Positions 1 through 12,400 of a stretch of 64,000 bases of DNA are shown here, piece by piece (position 1 is the first letter of the stretch; each line of letters begins with the position of its first letter). The notes below the pieces were generated by a model. That model saw only the letters and a list, made by a program, of their open reading frames with translations. It did not search any database and was not told the DNA's origin. Origin of the DNA: Lasiosphaeris hirsuta (Eukaryota > Ascomycota > Sordariomycetes > Sordariales > Lasiosphaeriaceae). The stretch lies in assembly GCA_030549175.1 (NCBI GenBank), contig JAUKUA010000002.1, forward strand, positions 5,270,001 through 5,334,000, read 5' to 3'. The position numbers were made by a program, and so were the translations under genes.

Positions 1-1041
1 ACGTTGCCAAAGGAGACCGCTGAGCGGTTCCGGCGCGAGTTTGTCGAGGAGTACGGCGAGCAGGACTTAGTCTTCTTCGACGGCGGGCACGCCCAGGCAC
101 TCGATGCTGCCAAGAAGGACCTCAAGTTCCTCCTTACTGTTTTAATCTCGCCCGAGCACGATGATACAGAGTCCTTCGTTAAGAGTACACTACTTTCGCC
201 CGAGGTTGTGAGCTTCGTCAACGACCCAGCCAACAATGTCATTGTTTGGGGCGGAAACGTCCTGGACTCGGAAGCATACCAGGTGGCAAGCGAATACATG
301 TGCACCAAGTACCCATTCTCCTGCTTGGTCTGTCTCACTCCCAAGGAAGGGAGCACACGCATGAGCATCGTCAAACGTCTGACGGGACCTATGACCCCGG
401 CTGCCTATCTAGCTGGGATTGAGACCGCAATATCCAAGTACGCCCCTGACCTCGACGGAGTGCGTTTGGAACGAGCCTCACAAGCTGTTGTGCGGAACCT
501 GCGATCAGAGCAGGATTCAGCCTACGAGCGATCACTCGCCCGAGACCGCGAGAGAGCGCGCCAAAGGAAAGAAGCCGCTGCAGCAGCGGCGGCGGCGGAA
601 AAGCGGGCTCTCGAGGAGGCCGAAGCAGCAACACGGCAGGAGGAGCTACGACAGCAGTGGCGGAAATGGCGGGCAACAACGATTGCCGCAGAGCCGAATG
701 CCGGAGTTCGATTAGCATTAAACATGCCAGTCTCGTTGGGCGGGGGACGGGTAATCCGCAAGTTTGCCAACGAGACTTCGCTCGAGGAGCTCTACGCCTT
801 TGTCGAGTGCTACAATCTCTTGCAGGAGCCATTGCCGGATGAGAAAGTTGCGAAGCCAGATGGGTACGAGCATAAATATGCGATCCAGATTGCATCTGTG
901 CTGCCGCGGGAAACCCTGGAGCCGAGCGAATATGTCACAATCAGCGAGAAGATGGGTAGAGGAGGAAGTTTGGTGGTGGAGGATATCTCTCACGACGACG
1001 ACGACGACGACGATGACGATGATGATGTCAATGGGGAATAA
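1..1041 (+). CDS. UAS/UBX-domain protein, 5' partial (FAF2/Ubx2/Ucp10-like Cdc48 adaptor)
   Basis: The frame is open from the first base, with no credible start ATG, so the gene begins upstream of the window; about 346 codons are visible. The first ~140 residues look like a thioredoxin-fold UAS domain (FLLTVLISPEHDD, later NNVIVWGGNV). A charged, Ala/Glu/Arg-rich coiled coil follows at about 165-225. A UBX domain follows at about 230-315, with RLALNMP, a basic GGGRVIRKF strand and the LEELYAFVEC helix. The protein ends in a run of Asp residues coded by a GAC/GAT microsatellite. Family knowledge: UAS+UBX proteins recruit the AAA ATPase Cdc48/p97, in ERAD and at lipid droplets. A UBA domain and a membrane hairpin would lie in the missing N-terminus, so the exact orthologue cannot be named. 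There is no intron in the visible part. Confidence 0.85.
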   Translation, partial: TLPKETAERFRREFVEEYGEQDLVFFDGGHAQALDAAKKDLKFLLTVLISPEHDDTESFVKSTLLSPEVVSFVNDPANNVIVWGGNVLDSEAYQVASEYMCTKYPFSCLVCLTPKEGSTRMSIVKRLTGPMTPAAYLAGIETAISKYAPDLDGVRLERASQAVVRNLRSEQDSAYERSLARDRERARQRKEAAAAAAAAEKRALEEAEAATRQEELRQQWRKWRATTIAAEPNAGVRLALNMPVSLGGGRVIRKFANETSLEELYAFVECYNLLQEPLPDEKVAKPDGYEHKYAIQIASVLPRETLEPSEYVTISEKMGRGGSLVVEDISHDDDDDDDDDDDVNGE

Positions 1042-2954
1042 TTCAATGGTGCTTTGCATGCGGGAGGGGATGGTGGGTTGATTGTGTACTCTGGACCTGG
1101 CGTTTATGAAGATGGGATGGTTTTGAGCATTTTCTCTGGGCAGTCATGGTGGCCTACTCGTCACTACGTGTGGGCACTGATGCTGGAGCTGAAGCTGGAG
1201 TGCCCTTTTTGGTCTGCAGTTTCTCCGATCACATGTACCAGTATGCATACACTCAGCGGTGTGTTGGATACTTTTCTGTACGGCGCAGATCACACGGCCC
1301 AAGGATAAATCAGCATATCGCTGGTTCTCGGCATTTGCAGCTTTGGCATCAGCGAAAAGGCTCAACTTCCGTCGCCGTGTCGACTGTATATACATTCTTC
1401 GCAGGGCAATCCGTCATGGCGTGTGCCGCGAGGGGTCGTGACGTTGCCAAGTACCACGTGCGAAGTACTGGGCGTGCTGTGCGTAATAAGGTTACACCAC
1501 CAAGCCTTCCCGCCCTTCCCGAATATAGGGTGACGGGTGACAGGCCACGCCGGAGAGAAATATACTGTAGTATAAAAGGAAAGAAGCTACGCAGCGGAAG
1601 AAAAAGACAACCCGGCCAGATTTGAACTGAGACCTTTGCTGCGCTCAGGCGGTGAGAGTCAACCGTCGCAGCCGTTGGGTAGATGGAGTCAGGTTGTTGC
1701 AAGGGCAATAGAGATCCACCACCCCTTGAGACGCAGATGTGCTGAGCTAGAAGCAGACCTCCAGGCAAACCCCAGGCCACAAAATTCCATCCGTAGTCTG
1801 GATTCCTGCCAGGTCCTAGATTCTTTGTGGATCTTTTGGGCGACAACCCGTGACGGCGGCGGGCTTGCGTGGAGGGTCGGAGGCTGTGCAGGCGCAGAGA
1901 AGTCTTGGCAAAGGAACCCCCCCCCAGGCACAGCTCTTCTGAGCCCATCTTCCACATCTTGCCGAGCGGCATCTTGGAGGGGAGGAAGTACGCAATCGTT
2001 TTTGTTAGTGTATCATACAACCGTTTGCGATTCACCATTGGATGTTATCTATATAAAGGGTAGTATTTTCTAGAAATTCTCTGGCTGTGGCACCTGTGGT
2101 CCAGTGGTTTCTGCATCCTGGGCATTGGCGGTGACACAGTGACACAGTGACACAGTGACACAGCGACACAGCGACACAGCGACACAGCGGCACACACGCG
2201 CGGCACAACCACAGAGTCCCAGCACACATCAGCCACCTCGCCTTGCGGATACCCTCGTATATCAACCTTAAGCAGATCAATCTCGGCTCTGGGGATTTTT
2301 GTCCTCGAGACATCCTTTTTCTGCCGCCAGGTTCTCGACAGACACGGAAACAAAAAGACCGACGCAACCGCCTTCGCAGCTCGACAAACTCCCATCTCTT
2401 GTTCCTCTGCACTGTCTCTTGTTTCGCCCGGTCGTCGCTAAAGACATAGGGTTGTCGTCGCCAAGACGCAGAGCGCCAAAAGCAAAAACGCTGCCGCCGC
2501 ACCCTATTCGCGGGTGACAGCTGCCTGGACGCCTGGAACCAGCCGTCGAACCTCTACCCCGGATCGTCAAACGGCCCCGTTACGCGAGACAGCTGAGGAA
2601 GTGCCTCCGGATTGTTGGAGAAGGCGCTTTTGCGACGTGCAGCCGCCTGCGCTTGGACATTGATCTTTTCCGGGTTGCGATAAATCGCAGTCAACAAAAA
2701 GCTGCCTTGATCTCCCTCTCTCTTATCGAGCTGGACGGATGCAATAGCCCCCCATTTTATTCCTCGGCTTCTTTTTAAAATTGCGCGACAACCCGCAGCC
2801 GCCGCGTCCTCTCGCCCCTCCCCTCTGCGTGACAGCACCTCGAGAACGTTGAAACACACAACCACACAACACAGTTGCGCGCCGGGCATTCGGCTGTTCG
2901 TCAACCCCCTCATCCTGCGGTTTCCTGCCCGGTCTCCGGCAGCGGTAGCCCACC
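1042..2954. other. Intergenic region between the UBX gene and the LSB5-like gene
   Basis: No convincing coding sequence was found. The stretch holds a 14-bp palindromic motif near 1561-1575 (TATACT-GT-AGTATA), an 8-bp tandem repeat at 2131-2186, and CT-rich sequence close to the downstream start at 2955. A weak tRNA-like fold on the minus strand (1608-1696) was considered and not accepted. Confidence 0.6.
2131..2186. repeat. Tandem octamer repeat GTGACACA / GCGACACA, 7 units
   Basis: Four copies of GTGACACA are followed directly by three of GCGACACA. The T-to-C change marks two blocks, which suggests stepwise expansion. It lies in the intergenic region upstream of the LSB5-like gene. Confidence 0.9.
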
Positions 2955-4791
2955 ATGAAGAAGGGCTTCAGCATAAACAGGGTGCTGAGCACCATGAAGA
3001 AGAGGCCGACCTTCAGTGAGTCCCTTCCTCCGGCCCCCTGGCTTGGCTCGGCGCGGCGATCTTGCCGAATCAAGTGGCGCGCGTATCTAGTTACTGACGG
3101 GATTTCCCGCCGCGGCAGGCAACAGCAATGACGAGCCGGCGCCGGATCCGAATGGCGATTCTCCCGAGGCGGTCGCGGGGCGCGCAGTGGTATGGACACA
3201 CGCTCATTGATAAGTAGACGAAGCGGGAGCTGTACTGACTCGGCGCGGTGTTCCAGAGGCAATTCTGCGAATCAGGGGGCAGTTCTTCGGTATGTTCAAG
3301 ACCGCGGCCCAGAAGCTCCTCTGCCGCTCCTCTCGTGTGTTTGTTTGTGGAATGGTCAACTGAGGCTACAAGGATCCATCACAGGGCGACGACATAACCT
3401 TCCTCCCCGCCATCGTCGATGCCGCCGAGTCGTCTCCGGCCGCCGCCGCCGAATGCGCCCGTGTCATTCGCAAGTTCCTAAACTGCGACTACTGGAGCAA
3501 ACCTTCGTACCAGTACAACGCCATCATGCTGATCCGCATCCTGTCTGATAATCCGGGCCAAACCTTTACGCGCAACCTGGACAAGAAGTTTGTCGACGCA
3601 AGCAAGGAGCTTCTGCGGTCCGGGCGGGATCCCCATGTGCGCCAGATGTTGATGGAGACGCTCGACTCGTTTGAGAATACAAAGGGGTATGACGAGGGGC
3701 TAGGCTTGATCATTGAGATGTGGAAGAAGGAAAAGGAAAAGGCGTACAAGGCCTATGGGGTACGTCATGCCGTGGGAAGGCTTACCGCTATGACAGAGGC
3801 AAAATAGGGGCAAGATGCTAACAAAGCCAACCAGGGCCGTCCCGCCGAGCCAACCCCCCGGGTCCTCAATGCTCCGCCCTTCAACCCGCAGCCCGACCCG
3901 CACTCGCAGGAGTACTTCTCGCGCGCCCACCGTAGCCGACGGCTGCCCAGCGCCGTTGAGCTCGCCAACCGCCTCGAAGAAGCGCGGACCTCGGCCAAGC
4001 TGCTCGAGCAGGTTGTCGGCTGCACGCCGCCCGCCGAAGTGCTGCACAACGACCTCATCAAGGAGTTTGCCGACCGGTGTCTGAGCGCGTCGCGTAGCAT
4101 CCAGGGCTACATGACGGCGGACGACCCGTCGCCCGACAACGACACGATGGAGAGCCTGATCGACACCAACGAGCAGCTGCAGCACGCCCTCAACCAGCAC
4201 CAGCGTGCCGTCCTGCACGCCAAGAAGCTGCTTCCCACGAGCACCGACCGCTCCAGCACCTCGAGCCCGGCGACACAGCACGCCGGCGGCGACCGAAGCG
4301 GAGGCGGGTGGGGCGTCCCCCCACCATCCGGCCCGCCCCCATCCCAACAAAGCAGCGTCCCGGGCCCGCCCGTGCCCAGCCGGAAACCCGTCGGCGCCTC
4401 GGGAGGGTCCGGCTCCGGCTCCGGCTCCGGCGGCCCCGTCTACAAGGGCAAGGGCACCGACCCGTGGGACAGCGTCGGGCCCACACGCTCAGGCGCCGGC
4501 ACCCCCGCCGCCGCCGCCGCCGCCGCGAGCGACGACCCGTTCCGGGACCCGGTGCCGCGCACCGAGTCGGCGGCGTCGTCATCGCGGCGGCCCGGGAGGA
4601 CCTCGAACGACGGCGGCGAACTGCCTAGGCTGCCGTACGAGCCGTTCCACCCGGGGTTCAACCCTTCGACGCACGGCAGGGACCGCGCGGCGGCGGCGGA
4701 GCCCGTCACGCCCGTGAGTGATGACGGGTTATATGATAATGACAATGACGCGTACCGGGCAACGCCGCCGGGGAATGTTTATCGGTATTGA
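2955..4791 (+). CDS. VHS/GAT-domain protein, LSB5-like (actin-linked endocytosis adaptor)
   Basis: Five exons fit: 2955-3015, 3119-3189, 3257-3289, 3385-3759 and 3835-4791. All have GT...AG introns, the frame is kept throughout, and the last intron has a TGCTAAC branch site. The product is about 498 aa. Residues ~40-175 form a helical VHS/ENTH-type domain (FLPAIVDAAESSPAAAAECA, YQYNAIMLIRIL, LIIEMWKKE). Residues ~215-315 match a GAT three-helix bundle (LEEARTSAKLLEQVV, DNDTMESLIDTNEQLQHALN). The C-terminal third is Pro/Ser/Gly-rich and probably disordered, with a Gly-Ser repeat and a poly-Ala run. Family knowledge: yeast Lsb5 binds Las17 and Arf3 and links ubiquitin/GGA-type sorting to cortical actin. 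The protein is longer than yeast Lsb5 because of the tail. The start ATG was chosen because it opens the first frame-compatible exon; the third exon is only 33 nt. Confidence 0.85.
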
Positions 4792-5955
4792 GGAGAGCTA
4801 AGGGAGGGGGAGAGAGAGAAGAGCGGAGAAATATAGCGCGCCATCTGCAACTTATCTACCTGTACGTAATTTCGGGGATGGCCGAGACATATGAGCGAGG
4901 CATGGCTTTTTTTTTTTTTTTGTTCTTGGCGGTAGCTACACGCCCCCCTTCGGCCGACGCGGAATGATTATGACAGCGTGAGCGGTATTCTATTTTTACT
5001 TTTATTCTTTTTGAGAGAGAGAGAGAGGAATGGACTGGCGCTTTGGCTCTGGTCTGTAGGTGTTGGTTGTGTAGATGGGGCCGAAACCGTGAATTTGAGG
5101 TACGAGTTTGCTGGCCTGTGTTGAATGGTGTTTATCTGGCGGTCTGACGGGTGTGCTTAGATGGGGTTTGAGGTGAAGGCGTAGGTGTGTTGGTGGGTAC
5201 ACAAGGTCTTGAATCGTGAGGTCGGGTCTTGGTGTGAGATCTATGCTCTGGCTGTGTCGCGGATGCGAGCTGGGTACGAGACATACTCTTAGACTTGGGT
5301 ACGGGTGAAGTCATAACTGAAATACAAAAGTAAATTAACACTGTTGGCCTGAACCGTTGCCCTCGGAGCATTCCTAGCCGTGACCTTACCAAGAGATCAT
5401 CAGCTGTGAAGAAACGATGGGGATCATCCAAAATCACTTATCAACACACGGTTATGCACAATAGGCACTCATGCCGGCCCGGACGTATCTCACATCACCA
5501 TTTTCAAGTGTGTGACATCCCAAGCCCAAGTCTGTCTTGAAAGCAGCTCAGCTACTTGAACCATATCCCCAGTCTCCAGTCTTCCGCTTCCGAAATCACC
5601 CGCCGCCTCTTCGCATCCAGGGCCGTTTGACTCCCAGCACAAACAATCCTCCACATTACGGTAACCTCACCGCTTAGCTCACACCCAGCTGCTCTCCAAA
5701 ATAAAGACCCCATTCCAAGTCGACTCTTGGAATCCAAGATGTGGGCAACATCCCGTCAACGGAGGCATGGCAGCCACCACACCTCCCCCTTACAAATCGC
5801 ACAACATTCCCTCCTCTCGATCAAGCCACCATTCCAAAGGTTATGGATTCAAACAAACTTCGTCATGGCCTCGGCTCCACGGGCGGACTCCACGAGTGCG
5901 ACACCCACCCACATGTAGGGATTCAACCCTAGCCACAACATCTCAACAAGAAACA
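4792..5955. other. Intergenic region downstream of the LSB5-like gene
   Basis: The 3' flank of the LSB5-like gene includes a poly-T run near 4908-4921 and a GA repeat near 5013-5026. It is followed by AT-richer sequence with no supported ORF. An 8-bp-arm palindrome near 5714-5735 (ATTCCAAG...CTTGGAAT) was noted. No gene is seen before the tRNA at 5956. Confidence 0.6.
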
Positions 5956-6025
5956 GCGTCAGGAGTTTAGTGGTAAATCCATCGTTGCCATTGATGGGCC
6001 CCGCGTTCGATTCGCGGCTGACGTA
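5956..6025 (+). tRNA. tRNA-Gly (anticodon GCC)
   Basis: The 70-nt sequence folds as a cloverleaf. The acceptor arms are GCGTCAG and CTGACGT (one G-U at the end). The D arm is GTTT/AAAT around AGTGGT. The anticodon stem is CATCG/TGATG with loop TTGCCAT, giving GCC. The T arm is a perfect CCGCG/CGCGG stem around TTCGATT, and the discriminator base is A. Internal A and B boxes are intact. No intron is present. A TTTT terminator is not immediately downstream, so expression is likely but unproven. Confidence 0.8.
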
Positions 6026-6326
6026 GTGAATACTAATATATAGCAATTGCTTTCTATTTGCTCCCCGAGTTAGTCTATCGCGAAGCCATAGTCAGATCCT
6101 TTCCCATTTTGTTTTGGGCATATTGCAATTGAATTGGGTTGTGAAAACAACCTAGAATCACAATGCCCCAACTCACCGGCATTACAGGGTTAAATACTCC
6201 AGTCCGGTGAGTTCTAGATCCCAGATATTCGCGCCGAAGCATCACGTCGCCCTAAACTCTACACAAATCCACCTCGGCTCCAATTCATATGTATGATTTC
6301 GAACTTCGTTCTCCATCAACAAGCAC
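6026..6326. other. Spacer between the two tRNA-type sequences
   Basis: No gene is seen. The one structural feature is a perfect 10-bp inverted repeat, AACTCACCGG at 6170-6179 and its complement at 6204-6213, separated by 24 nt. It does not fit a tRNA or a terminator. Confidence 0.5.
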
Positions 6327-6408
6327 GGGGATGTGGCTCAGTTGGTAGAGCGTTCGCTTAGCAGCTTCTGACTGCCAAAGGTCCCGAGTTCGGTTCTCAC
6401 CATTTCCA
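6327..6408 (+). tRNA. tRNA-Ala(AGC)-like sequence, degenerate, possible intron
   Basis: The 5' half (GGGGATGTGGCTCAGTTGG... TTAGC) is a textbook eukaryotic tRNA-Ala start with an intact A box and an AGC anticodon. The 3' half is damaged. The anticodon stem closes only if about 9 nt after position 37 are treated as an intron, and then has a C-C mismatch. The T stem CCGAG/CTCAC has two mismatches. The acceptor stem pairs but with two G-U pairs. It is probably a decayed tRNA gene or tRNA-derived copy; an unusual functional intron-containing tRNA is less likely. Confidence 0.45.
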
Positions 6409-9400
6409 TGGTGTCGAGTTGGCAGCTGTGTATACGGCTGTTGATCTCCCATTTGGCGTTTTGTGTATATTCCATGTTTTGAGCCTATCGGACCTCCCAT
6501 TCAGTCCCACACCCTCCCTTCCAATCAACCAAGCAATATTAGCGTAATCCCGGCATTACTTTCCATGCACACTTGTGCAGTTGGGACTAGGCCATCTCCT
6601 CGAGTTATGGCGGCCAGAGAGAGAGAGGTACATGCTGGATCTGCCGGCACACTGTGCACTTCTGGGCGTCGATGCCGGGCAGGCCACATCGACACGACCG
6701 ACGTCAACATTAGCGCCGCAGGATATCACGAGGCATATGTCCAATAGAAAGAAGGGAGGGACGCACGAAAATGGATCTGGAGGAAACCAACAAACCTGCT
6801 TGATTTGCTTACGGAAGCCGGGGTATCCCAGCAAAGCAGGTATCACCGCCTCCAGGTCCAGAGTATCGACGGGGAGCTGCATACCGCTGCCAAAGAGGAT
6901 ACGCCGTGCCACGAAGCCCAGAATCCGATGATATCCGCAAGCCATAGATGAGGGAAAGGGTGGCCCTTTGACAAGTGTCGTATTCAAAGGAGAAAGCATC
7001 AAGGTACTTCCGCTCCAGCTTCTACTTCCAAACAGAAGAAGGCCACCTGTAGCTCCCTAAGTCAATCACAGAGTCTTGGAGGGGTTGACATGGCCGTCAA
7101 TGGAAATCAAAGAAACGGCATCGAGATTCGATCCCGTAGGGCCGAGTAAGACAACGGACAACAGCCAAGAAAAATGACAGCTCATTCACCAGCCAACATT
7201 TGACTGGTCGCTCCATCTTGGGCTGCGAACATCTGAGGCCACACCCGGACCATTTGCAAATCCAAGAGGGGAAGTTGTCGACGTATCTTTGTGTCGATGA
7301 TCATCCGGAGGTGTCTACCAATCTTGATAAGTCTAACTTGCATGGGGCGTACTTAAGCGTGGACCATGACATGCCTGCTTAGGACCCATGTACTGTCCCC
7401 ACAAGAACTTTTGTTCGAACGACTTCAACCAGGGTCTGTCCTGTTTGTTTTGACGTCGAGGAAGTGGGAACTAGCCTCCGTTTGGAGGATGTGGTCTAAT
7501 CTATCGTCGGGCTCTCCGACGGTCGACTGCAACGCTGGAAAGGGGGCGATGTTTGTTGGCTTGGCACCACCCCCCCTCGTGCCGCTGCGAGACGAAATTC
7601 GGAACTAGCGAATTCTGTCTGAAAAATGCCTATGGCGCCGTCGGATATGCGTCCCCGGAAGCGTTCCGGTGCATTGTTCCGGAAGGCGCCCCGTGGTCTG
7701 AGAAGCGGCGTGGTCACCCTAAACAGCTCTCGTTTTTGTTTCGATCACTGGCGCAGCGATTGAAGCTACCGAGGGACCCTCGGGTTTGAGACAAAGCAAG
7801 CGCTCTCTGTCGAGACAAACAGGCGCTCGACCCCGAAGTCAGTACTTAGCGCTCAGAAAAGACAGATATTTCACTTTCTATTGACAGATGATGATATGTC
7901 CCGGATATCTCCCTGGTGCTCCCATGCATGGTATAGAGACACTTCGACGCTCGCTGGCTCAACCACATGTCGTTGGGAGGTACCACTACATGTCGGGAAC
8001 AGATGGACCGGGGCTATCTGGAAGCCTCGGCAGAATGGCTGGAGCGGTTGGCAAAACCGATGGGCGTCGCTATGGTAAGTCGAGATACCTCTGCCATGTT
8101 GGGTATGTTTTGTTGGAAGGTTTGGCCCGTACCTCTGGAACGCGGCCTGCATATTGGGCGCAACTTGGGCGGCGGAAAGCTTTTAGCAAGAGCATAGTCT
8201 AATCCGCGTCGGCTGGTGTCTTCCGTCCGCGAAGATATCGGCACTAAGGCGAGAGTAGGTCAGCCGACGAATTCCACTGGAAACTGATCGCTTGCAACGG
8301 CTTGCTGGGGAAACGCGGAGAATCTATAGTACCAACCAATCCGTACCAAGTCCTCCCTGGTGAGAGGCGAATGCGGATGGATGTTCGAAATAGGGGATGC
8401 CCAAATGCTATTGGCAAACATCGGTGGTTTTGTCGTTTGGATGGCGTTTTGCTTGAAGACAGTCGCAATGTGGTGTGTGACGTGGCTAGAATAGCGGCCC
8501 AACCAAGAGAAAAGTGCAGGTTTGTCTGGAGCTCTTGGGGCATCAAAGCTGGAGAGTTTCGATAAGCAGAATGATGCTTGCTGTTGTTGGGCAGTCGGAA
8601 CTTCAGTTTTGGGGCCGCAGACTCGGCCGCTGCGAGGTTGAAAAGTTGAATGGCTTTGGCGTTGGTCCCATCGTAGCTTGAAGGGTGTGCCTCGAGCGTC
8701 GGTGGATCTTTCCGCTTCACTTACCAACGCCTTGTCTTCAGGCGGTCCTTCCTTGCTGTTGGGGACTCACGGACTCTCAGTCTGACTCACAGGGGCTTCT
8801 CCGAGAGGACCAAGCAACATAGGTTAGGAGCCAAGCGCTTTTCTTTTGTTCCTTCCTTAAGGATTCCGATTCATTGCCGGCACCGCGTGCCCAGACAGGA
8901 GCCTGAGCGCTGACCAGCATCGCCTTGAAGCATTGCCCAGGTGAGGTAGTATCTTATTTCAATTTCCCAGCCCTGTCAAACTTCCCCCAGTGGCTGGTAG
9001 CATCGAGCTCGCATCGCATATTCGACGTAGCACTCACATGGGGTCTTCTAGGTTTCGTTGATCTCATGGGCTAGGGATCGGTCCGCAGGCACGAACTTTC
9101 GACCATGACGTAGATCGGCAGCCCGGCGATTATGGCACAGCTCAGACAAGGAGCGACCGTACCCGGACGTTGGACACGCATATGGGATTTGGTTCCTATT
9201 CTGGCGGGAAGAACTGGCCGATAATCGAATTTAGGTTGATATCAGCGCCTCTGTGGGTCTTCTGTGGGCCATGGACGGTTGAGGTGAGGGAGAGGGTTTT
9301 ACTTTGCGTCCAGAGCTGATGTCAGTGGGCATAGATAGCCAGAGCCTAGGGCCGCTCTCAACGGCACGGAATCGAGGGCATGCGGCGCCCGCTGTATTTC

Positions 9401-12400
9401 CGCTTCCTGCGGTCGTCACAAGACAGAATCAGACCGTGCCATTCCACCATGCGGGGCCCCAAGAAAAGAGGCGGCATGACACCAACATAGGCTCCAATAG
9501 AACAAGGCTACTCGGCATGCGAAGATGCAATGTCAATATTGGAAAGTCTGTCTCCACGCGTGTTTTTAGCTTCTGTGGAACACAATCACTCGTCTCTGCT
9601 ACTTGCTATCGCAGCGCCAAACACCATCCACCCAGGGGTGTAGATACCACTGAGGATACTTTGACTTCCAGAACATCGGTACAAGTTTCCCACACTGTCT
9701 ACTCCCCGCTGGTCAACAAGTACCTCGCCTATGTTGTATCCTCGACTGATGAAAAATACATACGCCGAACTCAACGGCAAACCACGGTGGCACAGACCCC
9801 AGCGACCGCGTTGAATCCGGCGCGTTACTGCAGCGCCCCTTTTTGCGTGTTGCCGCTGTGTCTGTACCACGTCACACGGCAGCGGCCTTTTATTCCCTTC
9901 TCTTCGGTGCTACGGCGGCGGACGACATGATGGACCAACGTTCCAGCATGCGTCGCCAGGTCCCCTGTATGTACTGTGTCGATGGTTGAACGGCATCATG
10001 TACTGTACCTTGAAGTTTCCCGTGTACAGCAGCCAACACGCCTACCTGCCTCAACCGTCCAGCGTCAGATATACCCGGCCAAAGTTTGGTCCCTATAAAT
10101 GCCACTCCAACATTGACCCACCTGGCAATGAAGATGACATATCATGTTCCACCATGACGCACCTTAGTTGGTGCCGCCTCTGTCCATTTGCGCGCCGCAC
10201 ACGGGCTATTTATTTAGGGATGGATATCATTTATTCAATATACAATAGGGGATACGAGAACGAAATCCCTAGGCAGCGCTGGCAGCAATAGCCGAGAGGA
10301 AGAGGAGAGAGGCGGCGGCGCGGTTGGGTACCTAGCCGGGCACATCATAGTACGTGCCTTAGCAGTGGTGTAACTCTCCAGCGGCCTGCCCAAGAGAGAG
10401 GCGGGAGGGGAGATGAGCCTTAGTAGCCGCACCTGCCCGTCCGCCCGCCCGCCCGCCCATCCACAGGGCCGCTTTCTAGGCGCTGTTGTTTCTGCCGAGG
10501 TACTGTAGGGCTCGTGGATCCTGGAACACAAGGAAGTGCCTTTGTCCGCCCGCCCACTCCCACCGGGAGAGCAGTGCGGCTCATGCGCAGGCCTAAAAGG
10601 GTCCCGAAAGGGGTGGTTGGTTGGAGCAGCGGTGTCGGCCGTTGCACTGAATGCTACCCCGACTAGAGGAAAACCGAGATGCGATCATCGGGACATAGTG
10701 ATCGAATGCAGCGAAGGTCCCCCGGTCTGGGACTTGGAATAACTTTCGCAGCCGCGGTAAGACAATGGGCTGCACCCTTTGTCTCGGTAAATTCAGTCCC
10801 GTGAACACAAAAGGGGGGGCGTCTCCAGTCACAGCATGTTGATTGTTGTCCCCCCATCCCCCCCCCTTGGGAAACACATGGAAGGCAAGGTGTGAAAGCA
10901 AATTTGATTTGCGACAAGAGATCAGAGATTCAAACAACCTGGGCCCGGCTACCACACCTCATCTGAGAGGCGTCGCAATGCCAGCCACCGATTTCCGGGG
11001 ACGCTACTGTACGTGATACGAAACAAGAAAGAGCATGTGGGGGGGACTGGCCTCGGGAGGATGGCCGCTGATTCGCATTTTCCCACTGTGACATCGGGGT
11101 GGGCCAATCGAGGTTCGAGCCCCCTCCCGCAACACGACAGGCCTAACCCGGCGGGAGCATCCCGGGCTCTCTCATATAACTACTCCGCTCCGGCGGGGCG
11201 GTGTTGAGGGAACCCCTTGTCCCCTCTCTTCCCTCCTGGGGGAGGAGAATGGGAGGGCGGTGTGTGTGATCGTTGCTGGAACTGGCACACGCCCTCCGAG
11301 CTAGCGGTACCTTCCTCGTCCAAGTAGAGGAGCCAGAGCAGGACAGGAAGGAGGTGCTAGGGGAGTGCGGCGACGGGTCGAGGAGGAGGTAGGCAGGCCG
11401 GCCCGGGCCTCCTCCCCCTTGACAATGGCCCAGCGTACCCACCGCGACAACGTATTTCGATGACTCGTGCAAGGCTCCATTCCTTTCCCCTTTTCCATCA
11501 GCCCCCTCACGGCACACACGAAGGAAGGAGAGGAAGGAAGCGGAGGTCCACTAGTAGACCTGATGGGATGGGTGGGTTTTGGCAAGTTGGTTGCGCAGAA
11601 GGCTAGGCTAGAGTTGTAGATTCCGCGGAGCTGGAGCGCTGGCAGTGTGAATATGTAATCGGGATCGAAAAACCGGCAAGCGAAAGACCCATGACAATAC
11701 TACTAGTCCAGGCACACCCAATAACTCCCCATTGGAATCCAACCCGCCGCCCCCGAGCGCCGGCCCGGCTTGGCCTCCTCCGGTCCCCGCCCGACCGAGC
11801 CGGCTCCCTGCCCAAGACAACTTCCCCTCCACCCCTCTGTACCTGTGTTGCGTCGCACGGCCAAAAAGGCCAGACCAGAAAATCCCACATGCAAATCATA
11901 TGCCAACCAGCCAGCAATCAAGCCGCCCCCTCCAAAAAGAAAAGAAAGAGGCACCTCAACACACTGTGCGGCACACGGCACGCCCACCTCTGCAGACAAT
12001 GGTGATACCGTTGTACGCTCTGCCGTGCAACGGTGCCACGACATAAAACCAACGGCCGGGGCCCCAGGAAGGGGAGATACCGCGGCTTGCCGAGACAAGG
12101 CGTTGGAGGCTGCTGGCGAGGCGTCTGTAGGGGCAAACTTAACTTATATCCGTGGATCCTCTTAAGGCGCCCGACTCTTCGAGATGGGGAAAGACCAAGC
12201 GGTTGAGGGACGGGGCAAAGCCATTGAATAGCTTTGGCACAGTGTGACTGTCAGTATGAACTAGACTTTGACAGCGAATAGTCTCAGAGGTATCTACAAA
12301 TACTAACCAACTGACGGCGCATCTATTGGGGATTGAAGAAAGCAAGACGGGGGGGGGGGGGTGAGGGGGGGCTGGAGGGAGGGGCACGAAAAGAAGATTC

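Noticed and set aside
389..895. Antisense ORFs within the UBX gene
   Set aside because: Shadow frames of a clear coding sequence; no domains.
1608..1696. Possible minus-strand tRNA (complementary 7-nt ends, B-box-like element, T-run after the 3' end)
   Set aside because: No acceptable D arm or anticodon arm can be drawn and no isotype fits, so it is not supported as an RNA gene.
5916..5931. T-arm-like palindrome TAGGGATTCAACCCTA next to the tRNA-Gly
   Set aside because: No complete cloverleaf on either strand.
11050..11140. B-box-like GGTTCGAGCCC with a 7-bp pairing CGGGAGG/CCTCCCG
   Set aside because: The T loop and acceptor spacing do not fit together and no anticodon arm is visible.
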